Shown: positions 1-9,172, counted from the stretch's first letter. The stretch is DNA of 21,277 nt from Apostichopus parvimensis (GCA_000934455.1 JXUT01148207.1:1-21277), one strand, 5' to 3'. Program-made: numbers and translations. Notes: generated by a model not told the origin, from the sequence alone.

Positions 1-29
1 GTTTCTTTGTGCACGAGTCTTCACTCCCT
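1..29 (+). mobile_element. Right end of a TTAA-flanked MITE, cut by the window edge
   Basis: These 29 bases match the reverse complement of the left end of the element at 10416-10763 (about 27 of 29 identical). They end in the terminal repeat GAGTCTTCACTCCCT (15-29), followed by TTAA at 30-33. The rest of the copy lies before base 1. It has the opposite orientation to the 10416 copy and the same orientation as the 20665 copy. Confidence 0.75.
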
Positions 30-33
30 TTAA

Positions 34-844
34 GACGGAGTTGCTGCAGGGAAATCAAAATGAAAGGCACTGACCTGCCATCTATGGAATGAAGGCAAAT
101 ATTAAGTTTATGTAGATCCCAATTGTTATAACTCTCACTTTATTCATGTCAACAACATGGACGAAACAATAGATGTATAAATCTATGTAAATGAAAATAT
201 CAGGCCGAACACGAATGCCACGTTCTTCGGCTGAGAAATGTGACACTGAAAGCTTAAAACACTCGCAACTTACTTCCTCAATCTTAGGAGAATAGCGTTT
301 GTTCGAAAGCAATTTATCAACAAAACTGAGCTAAACATCAACTATCGGCATGAACTTTAACCTTCAAGGCTTGAGAGATAAGAATGACATCCATGCTTTC
401 TACAGCATAGAGGTCTTTCTTTGTTCTGAGTTGGAGGGGGGTGTGGGGGTATGGGTGGAATGGAAGGGAGGATGTGTGCCTGTAGATTGCTGTACTGATT
501 CCAGAGACATTACTACAGTATGGCATGAGGGGGTATTGTGCGAGTCAGTGGTAGATGTCTGTGCAGCGGCAGTTGTCGGTGTATACATAGAGCTAGGTCT
601 TGTTGTATGTGTATGTTGGCAACTAGTGTCAGACACACAAGTGAGGTGTTTACATGGCGGTACAGTAATCCATATGTGGTATTAGTGATTCATGTGAATA
701 TTATGTCAATATTATGGGTTAATATGCTCTGTGTGTTAAGTGTACAGTAGTTGGGTCTGCCACTTGAGGTAGGCACAGAATGCTGAGAGGATGTACAGTT
801 AGCAGCAGAGGACAGAGCTAATGACGGCATGCTCTGTTCCCTAG
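34..844. other. Non-coding stretch with a G-rich tract
   Basis: No gene or recognisable transposon is seen. A G-rich run at 436-469 has four or more G-triplets separated by short loops on the plus strand, a G-quadruplex type pattern. The frames through it (350-685 plus, 400-636 minus) owe their length to G/T bias and resemble no family. Confidence 0.5.
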
Positions 845-1060
845 CATCAGCAGAGGAACCAGGAGAAGGGGCTCAAACAAAACACATCTGTAGTAAAGAG
901 AGTTCAACGGATGGTCCGCACTCGTGGACGATGTGACAATGTGTCCGCAGTATTTTGCGGTCAATCTGGTAAAGACTGTCACTCTCACATTGGTCTCAAC
1001 ATTGCACGAGAAATTAAATTATGTCAAAGATCTGATCCGAGGCATATTTGTCACCCCTGA
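845..1060 (+). other. Unassigned 71-codon open frame behind an acceptor-like site
   Basis: The frame opens right after a 3' splice-like sequence (tctgttccctag, ending at 844) and runs 71 codons to TGA at 1058-1060. It is basic in its first half and holds five cysteines in the second (RCDNVS, FCGQSG, KDCHSH, KLCQRS, HICHP). A donor-like TCTG|GTAAAG lies at about 969/970. There is no in-frame start upstream in the exon-like part and I recognise no domain. It could be a terminal or internal exon, a decayed transposon fragment, or chance. Confidence 0.15.
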
Positions 1061-3012
1061 CCGACAGCGGTCTGCTACTATCAAGTATGGTGTACAGTGA
1101 GTTATAGCTTAGTGATGTTGACTGTCGGAGAAGGATGAACAAGATGCACGTGGGTTGATCGACTTAGTTAGGTGGCTTTAAATATGCAGCTCCTTGGCTT
1201 AATCACAAGACACCTATCTCTTTTTTTTAAATCTGACATGAATGTATCGAGAATAAGGGAAACACCAGTTCTGGACATTAAATGTTACACAATGTAGTAA
1301 CTATAAAAATATCACTATTATATGTATCCCAACAAAAAAATACCACTGATTAGTAATAAGAATTGACTGGTAATGATCTTTAAATACTGGCTTCAGTCTC
1401 AACATGGAAGTTATCTAGACTGCTTTCCATCCACCCACTCACACCACCAGTCTACCACAGATATGACTCATCCCTTTAGAGGAGGTACTTCCAAGTTTCC
1501 CCTCAATACCTTAAAGGTAGAGTAGTAGGTGCTAAGAGAATACATCATTCATACTGTAGCCACACCCGGAAGAAAGTTTCAAATCTCAGCTTCGTAGATC
1601 TACTGTTGATGCTAATATCCCACCCGCATCCGATCCAGCAGTCTGTCCATGTTCCTTCTCCTCCTTAATTCCTAAAATTTACTCCCAAAAATTATTCTTA
1701 GTAACAGGACCAATCCAAAATTCTTCATGTAATATTTAAGTTACCCTGTATCTACCTTGTTTATAACTTATCGACAATTCGTCACTCGACTCAATATGTT
1801 GTTACTTGTCTTTTACGCTCCCCATGCTAGGAACGACTGTAAATACGAGATTTCCTAACATTATGCACACGCATGTACCGTTCCATACTGTAGAGTTTAC
1901 AAAAAAACAAAGATTCAAAGATAAAATATCTTACCCTAGACTATTATTCTCTCAAAAGTACCTTCCAGGCAACATCCAATAAAACCAAAGTCTCTCCTCA
2001 TCACACACTCACAATAAATAAACAAAAATAATTTCAACATTTAATTCCTGAATAAATTTCCACGATATTCGGATGAATGAAGCAGCAGTCGGACGGTATT
2101 CCGCTCAACACAGTAAATCCTGCAAGATCCAAGACAAGTTGATCACACACACCTCTTTCCTTAGCAGTGCAGTGACAGTGTGTACAAGAAAACACACACA
2201 GACGATCAGACTTACTCCAGTGATTTCAAACACACACAACACAAAGACCATGTGTGTTATAATGGATACCAGTTCAAAAATCCCCTATCTATAGAACAGA
2301 AGCTGTGTAATAACAATATTAATTGACTACATTCAGACTTGAAAATGTACTGTCTTCCAGGTGTGTGACAATATAACTCTGGCAATAATAATAATAGTCA
2401 GTAAAATCCACACATGTACATATTGTGCAAAATATAATAGCAATAAACAGTGTGCAGTCTTGTACTTCTTACACAGTGCTTCAATATACTTATAAAACCC
2501 ACATAGCAAACAGTGAGTGAGAGAGGGAATCATACACAGGTCAACCAATCTATGCTCACCACAGCATATAATCATCATAACTAAAGAATTTCCAAACAGG
2601 GCAAGGTTTGTTTGTATCTTTGTATTATCTGGCACTAGAGAGAGTTTTGGTCATACCTGCAGGTACAAATGGGGAAAATAGTCAGTGGTAAGGGTCACCT
2701 GAACATGACCTAAAAGTCTCTCAGATAAAGAAATAGAGGATTCAGTCAAAAGGAAAGAGGATAACAATGGAGCCATTATTCTGTGAACATGACCTCAGGG
2801 TGAACCAATCTCTGAAAGGATGTGTGCAGACAGACTTAAAAAGTATACCAGTGGTATTCTTGAGAGAGGGAGATGAGAGAGAGAGAGACTGATTATTCAG
2901 CAGGTGAATACAATATATGGAAGGATGGAAAAACAAAACAGGTGGATTTGAAAGCCATTCCACCAACCTTAGAACATGATGGGAAAGTGAAGGGATGGGA
3001 GAAGAGGAGGAA
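1061..3012. other. AT-rich stretch without recognised genes
   Basis: No gene or RNA is seen on either strand. A short palindrome TACCTTAAAGGTA lies near 1508-1520. A GA-rich run lies at about 2868-2890. The three open frames here (2073-2294 plus, 2333-2635 minus, 2742-2966 minus) have no recognisable domain. The missing 5' part of the hAT element whose 3' end is at 3153-3576 would have to lie here, but no hAT left terminus was found. Confidence 0.5.
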
Positions 3013-3119
3013 GGGGGGGGGGGGTGGATAGGACTAGGACCAGGACTGAATCTAAATAGTTAATCCAAGTTCAACTAAATGTAATTGGGAGCTTGAAGAC
3101 TTGTGGACCCCCCCCCCCC
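3013..3119. repeat. G12 and C12 homopolymers flanking about 83 bp
   Basis: A run of twelve G (3013-3024) and a run of twelve C (3108-3119) can pair as the arms of a hairpin. Homopolymers are error-prone in assemblies, so exact lengths are uncertain. They lie just upstream of the hAT transposase relic. Confidence 0.7.
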
Positions 3120-3152
3120 AAGGGAAATTAGAAAGTCTTGGGGATGAATTGA

Positions 3153-3353
3153 GAAGAAATTGAGAATTGTGGGGAATGGCCTTCTTCCTGTTTAGTTGAG
3201 TGCGCATTCAGTGCTGTTAAAGATATTCTTACCAAGAAACGTGTGAGCCTGGATGTGACACATGATCACAGATATTTACATCTCAAACTAACCAAGCTAA
3301 GTCCGGGTATTGAGGACCTTGTTCAAGAGCATCAAGCCCAAGGATCCCATTAA
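3153..3353 (+). pseudogene. hAT transposase C-terminus (ZBED5/Buster/Charlie-like), 5' part lost
   Basis: In one frame from 3153 to the TAA at 3351-3353 the translation gives 66 residues. They carry the typical end of hAT transposases of the ZBED5/Buster/Charlie group: PSSCLVECAFSAV (canonical form close to P-S-Y-L-x-E-x-x-F-S), then DILTKKR, LKLTKLSPGIEDLV and the terminal QAQGSH before the stop. These belong to the hATC dimerisation region at the C-terminus. The frame is closed by TGA at 3150-3152, and no zinc-finger or RNase-H-like core is found upstream. This is therefore a fragment, not a working transposase. Domain assignment is from family memory, without a search. Confidence 0.75.
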
Positions 3354-3576
3354 TCACTGAACTGAACATCCGTAGCCTACTGTAATTTTGCCATATCCAA
3401 TGACTACAGATATCATGAGCATTGGTTATATCGTGATGTTCCCCGTTACAGTATGTGAAAAGAAAGTGATTGAAAAAATACATGGTACGATTTGTAGAAA
3501 TATTCGGGGAGGGGGGCATGAGCAAACACTTTTTTACCCACTTGGGGAATCTGAGAGAAAAGGTTGAGAAACACGG
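3354..3576 (+). mobile_element. 3' flank and decayed terminus of the hAT element
   Basis: About 220 bp after the transposase stop, the sequence AAAAGGTTGAGAAACACGG (ending about 3576) closely resembles the 3' end of Charlie-type hAT elements, canonically GGTTGAGAACCACTG. Two changed positions in the terminal repeat suggest an old copy. The matching 5' terminus (CAGTGGTTCTCAACC-like) and a clear 8-bp target duplication were not found. Confidence 0.6.
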
Positions 3577-3650
3577 CTTTAAATAATTTACACTTTGTAA
3601 AGCTTGGTATAAATGAGTGTGTTTTACAGAGGACATCACCGTGTTTCATT

Positions 3651-3727
3651 GTCTTCCTATCTCCCCCTCCCCCTTTCTCTCCCCTCTCCCCTCTCTCTGT
3701 GTCTCTCTTCCCTCTCTCCCCCTTCCT
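3651..3727 (+). repeat. CT-rich simple repeat
   Basis: This is an almost pure C/T tract of CTCCCC and CTCT units with one short GTGT interruption. The open frames crossing it (3446-3829 minus, 3564-3866 plus) are products of this composition, so I do not call them. Confidence 0.85.
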
Positions 3728-5537
3728 ACAGTTATTTGATCCCTCAAACATCTTCAAAGTGTTCCATTTGTGGATTTTTTGTATAACTGATGAGATACAC
3801 TGCGGAGGAAAACTTTGGAGGAATTTCAACTTTCGATGGATGGCACAAGCAGTTTTTTTTTTCTAAAACGAAATGAGCACTGATCGAGGTGTATGTAAAC
3901 TGCCCAAATAATATCACTAGATGGGTGAATGCTGCCCATACATGTACAAAGTACACTCCAGTGTACTATGTTACAAAATGGGAATGTTTGTGAAACATTG
4001 TTTTTTCTTATTTACAACTCAAGTGGCCATTCGGTATTAGTGAGTATCTGCTGTGTTTAAGTGGCAATTAATGTTTAGAACTACATTACGGAAGATGTTG
4101 CCGACCACAATTTGCTGAAAATGCTAGGTGGGACAGGACTGACAGGCCATTGTCTGCCTTTGTCTAGGTACTACGATGGTGGTAAGAGTCTAATTATTAC
4201 GAGGCAAGACGATGCTGTACGGTAACCGGATATTGCAAATAGTTGCCCAATCCATCATGAACTTCCAGAAGAGAATTTACCAATGCCAGAGGGACTAGTA
4301 AACTATCAAAAATTAGAAAATGACTCATTTATATTACTTCAAGTGATTTATTCTAAGTTGTATATGAAAATATGCTATGCTGTGGAAATGAGTGCATGGA
4401 ATAGAACCATTTCAAACAGTTTGATCAATTCTGTAAACTGCAAAAACACAAATTAAAATCAAACAAGTAAACACTTTTTGGGGCCTTTAGAAGGCTTTGT
4501 TTGAGCAGCTATAGGTTTTACACATGCCTGTAGCCACCTTCAGAATTTTCAAGGGGGAGAACCCAGTCCAACTCACACAAATTATGGATTCAGTACCATG
4601 TTCATAATGTACCAAAATTATGTGGCAGTTGGGTCATATTCAGAAATGGAATGATGGAAGTGGTGTTTTTCAACGGTCTACAGCACGTCAAACTTAATTC
4701 TGTGCCTCAATTCATGATCCCTGCCATTTTTTCTGAAGTGATAACCACAAGACCGCAATCTGCTGATGACTATCACTTTCAAAAACGTCAAAGCAGAAGT
4801 GTCCTTATCCTCATGTCCTAAATTTTTTTTTTTCCAGTTAAAAAAGAGCTTTGTCAAAGAGTGAAATTGTTAGTGAATTCAGGTACATAGGGTAGACTCT
4901 GTACATGCACACTGTACAGAGCCGAGGATGAGTAAGCAATAACTTGAAAGATAACCGTTTTATTTGAAGTTATCACTGGTCCGTCCATCTTGTTGAAATG
5001 TTTACTGAAATACATTTCTACATTTCAACTTCTTCACAACTGTCATGAAGTAGCCATTCAAACATATATACATATGTAGCCCCAAAAAGACAAACCATAT
5101 AATAGAGGGCAGCATTTATTTTCTCATTAATAGATAAGCACAGCAAATAGAGGGCGACATTGTTGTAATATATACCAAATAACGTCTGAAACTGCTCAAT
5201 CGTACATGGACGGCATCAGTATTGTCCTCAACTATGCTAGAGCTTGTGGAAGAATGTGGTGGTTCATCCTGAGAATTTAACAGCCATTGTACATTGTTTT
5301 ATCCTCTTCCATATTTATAAGGTCAGGTCAATTCAGGAGATCATTTCTGATACTTTTTTTTTTTTTTCGGCAAGTTATAAACGTGCTAAATTTGAAGCTT
5401 TTACTGAATACAGTCAGAATTCTAAACAGAAAGCTGATTGATTAAAACATGACAGTAACTTAAGTGAACTTTTTTTTCTTCTTTATTTTCAGGAAATAAT
5501 ACAATAAATCGGGTAAGTCACAAGAGGGACGACATCA
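3728..5537. other. Non-coding stretch between two hAT-type elements
   Basis: No gene, RNA or transposon could be assigned. Poly-T runs lie at 4823-4833 and 5354-5367 (T14). A short imperfect duplication (AATAGAGGGC followed by AGCAT or GACAT) lies at 5101-5160. The open frame 5244-5441 includes the T14 run and has no recognisable domain. Confidence 0.5.
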
Positions 5538-5907
5538 GTGTTTTCCAGTGGCGGAGCTAGGGGTATTGGTCAAGGGGGGTAAGAATGGTCTGTAGGGGCG
5601 CTTCCGACACTATCTAAGCGGAGCGCCACCAAGAGTTGGCGCGGAGCGTACCGAAATTTTTGAGTAAAGATACTCCCTAGATCGCCGGAAATGACCCTTT
5701 CCGGGCCTTGCTAATTTGCAGATAAACCAAGAATAAATAGGTGTCATCGCCAAAAAAATGTAGATGAGAGCGCAATAAAAAAAGTCAATAATCGCGAATA
5801 AGTAAAAAGTGGTAAAAATCTGAAAAGGGCACCAGTAGTCCATTTGAGTCCGTCAGGGGGGCATCCGCCCCCCCTGACTGTATGGACGCTCCGCCACTGG
5901 TGTTTTC
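5538..5907. mobile_element. Non-autonomous hAT element (MITE) with 8-bp target duplication
   Basis: The element spans 5546-5899 (354 bp). Its ends are perfect 12-bp inverted repeats, CAGTGGCGGAGC at 5546-5557 and its reverse complement at 5888-5899. It is flanked by identical 8-bp duplications GTGTTTTC at 5538-5545 and 5900-5907. An 8-bp duplication with CAGTG-type ends is the hAT signature. A near-terminal hairpin (GTCAGGGGGGC at 5852-5862 against 5867-5878) lies close to the right end. No transposase frame is present; the minus-strand frame 5610-5843 is incidental. The perfect duplication and ends suggest a fairly recent insertion. Confidence 0.92.
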
Positions 5908-6740
5908 CAATGAACAATAAATAACACAATGAACAAATAACAGAATTAATGTGTGGCTTTTCTTTTTAGTTGAAATTAATAATTATTGCAATGCTTGTCC
6001 ATAGAAAAATCCCATCAAAAAATAACTCATTAGTTTCTTAAATAGTCAAGTTTCATTTCAAAGAGTGAATCAAAAGTTGAAAAGTTTTATATTTTTGAAA
6101 TATACTAAATTTACATGTGCGTTTAAACTCCCAGATTAAAAGTGACTTGGCGACAAATGTTGAGAATTTAAATCAAATTTAATCTGTTATGATACTCACT
6201 CAATAAGATCCATTTTGGGTGAAAAAAAATTGTGAGAATAACTTTGTTTTGGTTCTTTTGTAATCTAATTTAAAAACAATACTCATATGTTTGGGGAAAC
6301 ATTCCAACCAAACTCAAAAAGCAACTCTTTCCTGGAACTTTGTACAGTACCTTCGAAAACACTAATAATGTAAACAGGATTTTGGAATACACGTCCCTTT
6401 GTTTCGATACATATATACACAGTACTTCAAATTTGAAAGACACAGTGCACTTTGCACTTTGCTCTGGAAATACAAAGATTGTCAAGTCATTAAAATACAA
6501 TCAGAGTTTTGTTTACTAGCAATCTCTAGATACGTATATATGAAAGATTGTAAGCACTATTTGATTGCCCCTTTTTTTTTCTTTTTCTTTTTTAGAAATA
6601 CTTTCACGATGAGCTTAATTCATTTGAATATCACAATTATCCAACAACTTCAATATTTACAGCTATTTTTAAACCGGCACTCTCAGTTCGTGCTGCTAAT
6701 TTATGTTAAGATGTTTCTTTTTTTGTGTAAAAGTAAGTTG
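5908..6740. other. AT-rich stretch without recognised features
   Basis: No gene or element can be supported. The frames at 6270-6500 (minus) and 6399-6746 (plus) overlap on opposite strands, include a poly-T/CTTTTT tract near 6571-6593, and show no domain. Confidence 0.5.
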
Positions 6741-6780
6741 GCCTGACGTTTGGATCCTAGCAGGATCTTCTTCAGAGGCT
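6741..6780 (+). repeat. Dispersed 40-bp motif, copy 1
   Basis: The segment holds a small inverted repeat GATCCTAGCAGGATC, followed by TTCTTCAGAGGCT. A second copy at 8496-8535 matches at about 35 of 40 positions, while the flanks of the two copies differ. I recall similar GATCCTAGCAGGATCTTCTTCA strings as dispersed repeats of marine invertebrates, but cannot name the family. Confidence 0.6.
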
Positions 6781-7123
6781 AAAAGACAAGTACAGTAACA
6801 GAAGGGACAAAAACATGCACAGAATACATACAGGTTAATGAGCACGGTGAACACAAAGAGATAGATGTAGGGAGATTAGTGGACAAGGGATGGAGAGAAG
6901 AAAGCAACAGGGGAAGAGGAGAGGTAGGAGATAAACAGTGGAGGGACACTAATATTAACATCCCATGGGGTGGGGGGGCAGGGAGTCCAAAGCAAAATTA
7001 AAAACTTTTTTAAAACCTTTTTTTTAAACTGGCCACTGATAGACTCATATGTAAAGTATCTGGGTGACAAAATACTGACAATCAAATATATGTTATGTTG
7101 TGTACAAGCCAAGGTGTCACAAT
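6781..7123. other. Non-coding stretch with purine-rich tract
   Basis: A GA-rich segment at about 6860-6950 and a G-rich segment at 6966-6978 are visible. The overlapping long frames 6876-7343 (minus) and 6970-7437 (plus) run through these, the CA repeat and the hairpin cluster, and show no domain. Confidence 0.5.
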
Positions 7124-7146
7124 CACACACACACACGCACACACGC
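7124..7146 (+). repeat. (CA)n microsatellite
   Basis: This is a CA dinucleotide repeat with two CG interruptions (CACACGCACACACGCA). Confidence 0.9.
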
Positions 7147-7165
7147 ATGTTTGTATTACATTCCA

Positions 7166-7312
7166 ACCGAGGACCCCATTGTATTTTCCATTGTTCAAAT
7201 CCACGTACCCTAACCTTAACAACACGCCATACAATAGAATTCTTCCGAGGACGTGGTGATTCTTTAGAAATCACAACCGAGGACCTGGAATTCTTTTGTT
7301 CAAGTCCTCGGT
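7166..7312. repeat. Cluster of CCGAGGAC motifs with a hairpin
   Basis: ACCGAGGAC occurs at 7166-7174 and 7276-7284, and TCCGAGGAC at 7244-7252. The reverse complement GTCCTCGGT lies at 7304-7312 and pairs with the 7276 copy across a 19-base loop. CCACGT (7201-7206) can also pair with ACGTGG (7251-7256), and GTGATT with AATCAC around 7256-7274. The pattern suggests a structured repeat or a foldback element, but no family was recognised. Confidence 0.45.
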
Positions 7313-7732
7313 CAGATAGAAAAACAAACGCACCCATACACACACCTTACACAACAACCATTACCAGATACTGTATATTCTCTTTACCTTCCATGAGAAT
7401 TAAAAACCAAATACTCTTTCTTTGCTTAAGTAGATGATATTAATTACCAAAGGTAAGGACATTTTTTAGAAACTTATACTCTCATTATGTGCCTCCAGAG
7501 ACTTTGGGTGGTAGAACAAATAGGGCAGTACCAGAATGAGTCGGTCACCGAGAGACTATACCTGCTAAATTTTTGTTTACTATGTGCTGTAAACACGGCA
7601 GAGCGAGAGTGCATCCGTTGTGATGAGACATGTAAGTGAGGAGTCGAGTAAATTCTCATCTCGTCTTCCATCGGAATCAAAACGAAATCGAAAAACCAAT
7701 CCCTTGTTTTTCAAGTTTTTATAAATACTTGC
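7313..7732. other. Probable start of the intron after the ACK exon
   Basis: On the minus strand this follows the donor site of the ACK-like exon. The reading frame stays open into the intron for about 50 codons (to 7580), but the extension does not resemble ACK proteins. The segment 7617-7636 reappears at 13800-13819 with one mismatch in 20 bases. Confidence 0.5.
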
Positions 7733-7734
7733 CT
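7727..7734 (-). promoter_or_regulatory. GC-type 5' splice site (AG|GCAAGT)
   Basis: Minus-strand AG|GCAAGT has the form usual for GC-AG introns, where the rest of the donor is near consensus to offset the C. It leaves phase 0 after residue 70. The only nearby GT alternative is CAA|GTATTT, four bases downstream, which is a weak match and would give phase 1. Confidence 0.55.
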
Positions 7735-7942
7735 CTTTTCCTGACTTCTTTTTATGTTTCTTCATGGAGGCTCTCAGACGTCTCCACTCTGGCTGTGACA
7801 TGCCCAACTGTTTGACATCATCGGATTGAACGTACGCCAAATGGTCAACCGCGGTCACTCCAAGCTTGTCCACAAAGTCCGAATGATATTTTTGGAGGTC
7901 GTTCTGTTTCAAGAAATCTTTCAAGTTTTTGTCATGTGGCAT
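7733..7942 (-). CDS. TNK2-like: First coding exon of an ACK/TNK2-family tyrosine kinase: SAM-like domain
   Basis: This exon encodes 70 residues starting at ATG 7942-7940, with A at position -3. They match the short N-terminal SAM-like domain of activated CDC42 kinases: DFLKQNDLQKY (residues 9-19) for the first helix, then KLGVT (27-30 region), DHLAYVQSDDVKQLGM (33-48), PEWRRLR (51-57) and a basic tail KKHKKK (61-66). Human TNK2 has the same order, with a LLELL-xx-xxLQQY helix, ExLEKIGMGRP and RRLWEAVKRRK. In ACK kinases this region precedes the kinase, SH3 and CRIB domains and helps membrane localisation and self-association. The exon joins a strong acceptor at 7966-7967 to a GC-type donor at 7731-7732, in phase 0 after codon 70. 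The exon is open upstream of the ATG for seven codons, so an earlier start is possible; I chose this ATG because human ACK also starts a few residues before the helix. No kinase-domain exon was found in the window. Another SAM-containing protein is less likely. Confidence 0.72.
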
Positions 7943-7965
7943 TTTGTTCGGCTGTTGGCAGCAGA
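7943..7965 (-). other. 5' untranslated end of the ACK-like exon
   Basis: These 23 exon bases lie between the acceptor AG (7966-7967) and the chosen start codon. They contain no stop in the coding frame, so they are untranslated only if the ATG at 7942 is the start. An acceptor this close to the start implies at least one further upstream exon, at higher coordinates here or outside the window. Confidence 0.55.
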
Positions 7966-8002
7966 CTGCACACACAAATAAAAGAAAGAAAGAAAAAAAC
8001 AG
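7966..8002 (-). promoter_or_regulatory. 3' splice site and polypyrimidine tract of the ACK-like exon
   Basis: On the minus strand a long T/C tract (ttttttctttctttctttta) is followed by tttgtgtgtgcag and the exon. This is a strong metazoan acceptor and supports the exon call independently of the protein similarity. Confidence 0.8.
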
Positions 8003-8288
8003 AGGGTAAATTGAAGATACGACTATTGAAAGATATTGTCAATATTCCACGTACGAGTGGCAATTCTCTGTAATTCTTTGCATTATTTTCTGATAATTAT
8101 GCACGGACACTTGGTATTATGCAAATCCCATAGTAAACAAGACTTGCTGAATTTTCAAATTAAAATGAAATGTTAGTTATGTGAACAATATGAAACTGTC
8201 TTGCCCCCCCCCCCCTCCACCCTTCCACTTTGAGTGGGTAGATGAAACTTTCACATGTCTAATATGTCAAATATCATTTTAATGAGGT
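8003..8288. other. Non-coding stretch with a C12 run
   Basis: No gene is seen. A C12 homopolymer lies at 8204-8215, followed by a short C-rich tail. On the minus strand this would be intron upstream of the ACK exon. Confidence 0.5.
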
Positions 8289-8348
8289 CTTAGTTGGTTG
8301 ACCCTTGGGGTCAATGACCTTAGTTGGTTGACCCTTGGGGTCACGGAC
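8289..8348 (+). repeat. Two tandem copies of a 30-bp unit
   Basis: The units at 8289-8318 and 8319-8348 share CTTAGTTGGTTGACCCTTGG and the following bases; only AATGAC versus ACGGAC differ at their ends. TTGACCC and GGGGTCA within each unit form a small inverted repeat. Confidence 0.9.
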
Positions 8349-9021
8349 CTTCTGTATCTGAGTGCATCCTTTGTAGGAGGCCTCTTCCTGTCTACAATGC
8401 TCAGTTAGTTTTCAATTAAAGAGAACAAATTTATAACTTAAAAATCTTCTGGAAAAAGCCTACAGGTGTACGTAAATATGGAATACAGTTAGAGAGCCTG
8501 ATGTGTTGATCGTAGCAGGATCTTCTTCACAGGCTACCGGCCATGACAACAACAAAACAAGACTGAGGACACTATTAAAAGGAGACCTTGGATGGCGAGC
8601 CAGCTAAAATTGGACCATCGAGCAATGAATAGAGCAAACATTAGATGGAACAAAGGTTAGCTCTTATTAGGAGCAGGATGAGGATGGGGATAGAAGGAAG
8701 GAGCCATCTTGTTCTGATCTAAGTGGAGTTTGGCACAAATCTATATTTTATAAACTGAAGATAATTATTAGTTTCAAGGCAAGTTAATGGTGGCAATGAT
8801 CTTCTGTAGCATGACTAATTACATCTATGCAAGTTCTGCAATACTTTGATATATGACAGAGTCCTTAACTGTTGTTAACCAATCTACCTCCTCTGTTCCA
8901 CCTCCTCGAACTCACATTCCCATCCTCACTTTACAAGAACTTTCTTTTCTTTTCAATTTTGGATTGGTCTCTACTAACATTAACCACCCTACACAGTTCA
9001 CATTGTTCTTTCTCAAATGCT
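8349..9021. other. Non-coding stretch with a dispersed motif
   Basis: Apart from the dispersed motif at 8496-8535 no feature is recognised. The overlapping frames 8853-9176 and 8872-9186 begin here and run into the pyrimidine tract. Confidence 0.5.
8496..8535 (+). repeat. Dispersed 40-bp motif, copy 2
   Basis: This is the second copy of the segment at 6741-6780, in the same orientation, about 35 of 40 identical and sharing TAGCAGGATCTTCTTCA exactly. The flanks are unrelated to those of copy 1, so the similarity is confined to this short core. Confidence 0.6.
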
Positions 9022-9172
9022 CCCCCCCCCCCCACAAGTCTGACCTTCTCTTCTTCCCTATTCTCTTTCCTTACCACATTTCCCCTCCTCCTCCATCCTT
9101 CTTCCCTCCTTCACCCCTTTATCCTTCTCCTTCTTTCTTTCTCTTCTTCCTATTTCACTTTCTTCTTCCTCT
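9022..9172 (+). repeat. C12 run and pyrimidine-rich tract
   Basis: C12 at 9022-9033 is followed by a mostly C/T tract to 9172. The proline-, serine- and phenylalanine-rich frames through it are composition effects. Confidence 0.75.

Noticed and set aside
6876..7437. Two 155-codon frames on opposite strands
   Set aside because: They overlap each other, cross a purine tract and a CA microsatellite, and show no domain.
7474..7680. Minus-strand frame with a CPIC-like pair of cysteines, resembling a zinc finger
   Set aside because: It lies after the donor of the ACK exon, lacks the second metal-binding pair, and has no acceptor-like site supporting an exon.
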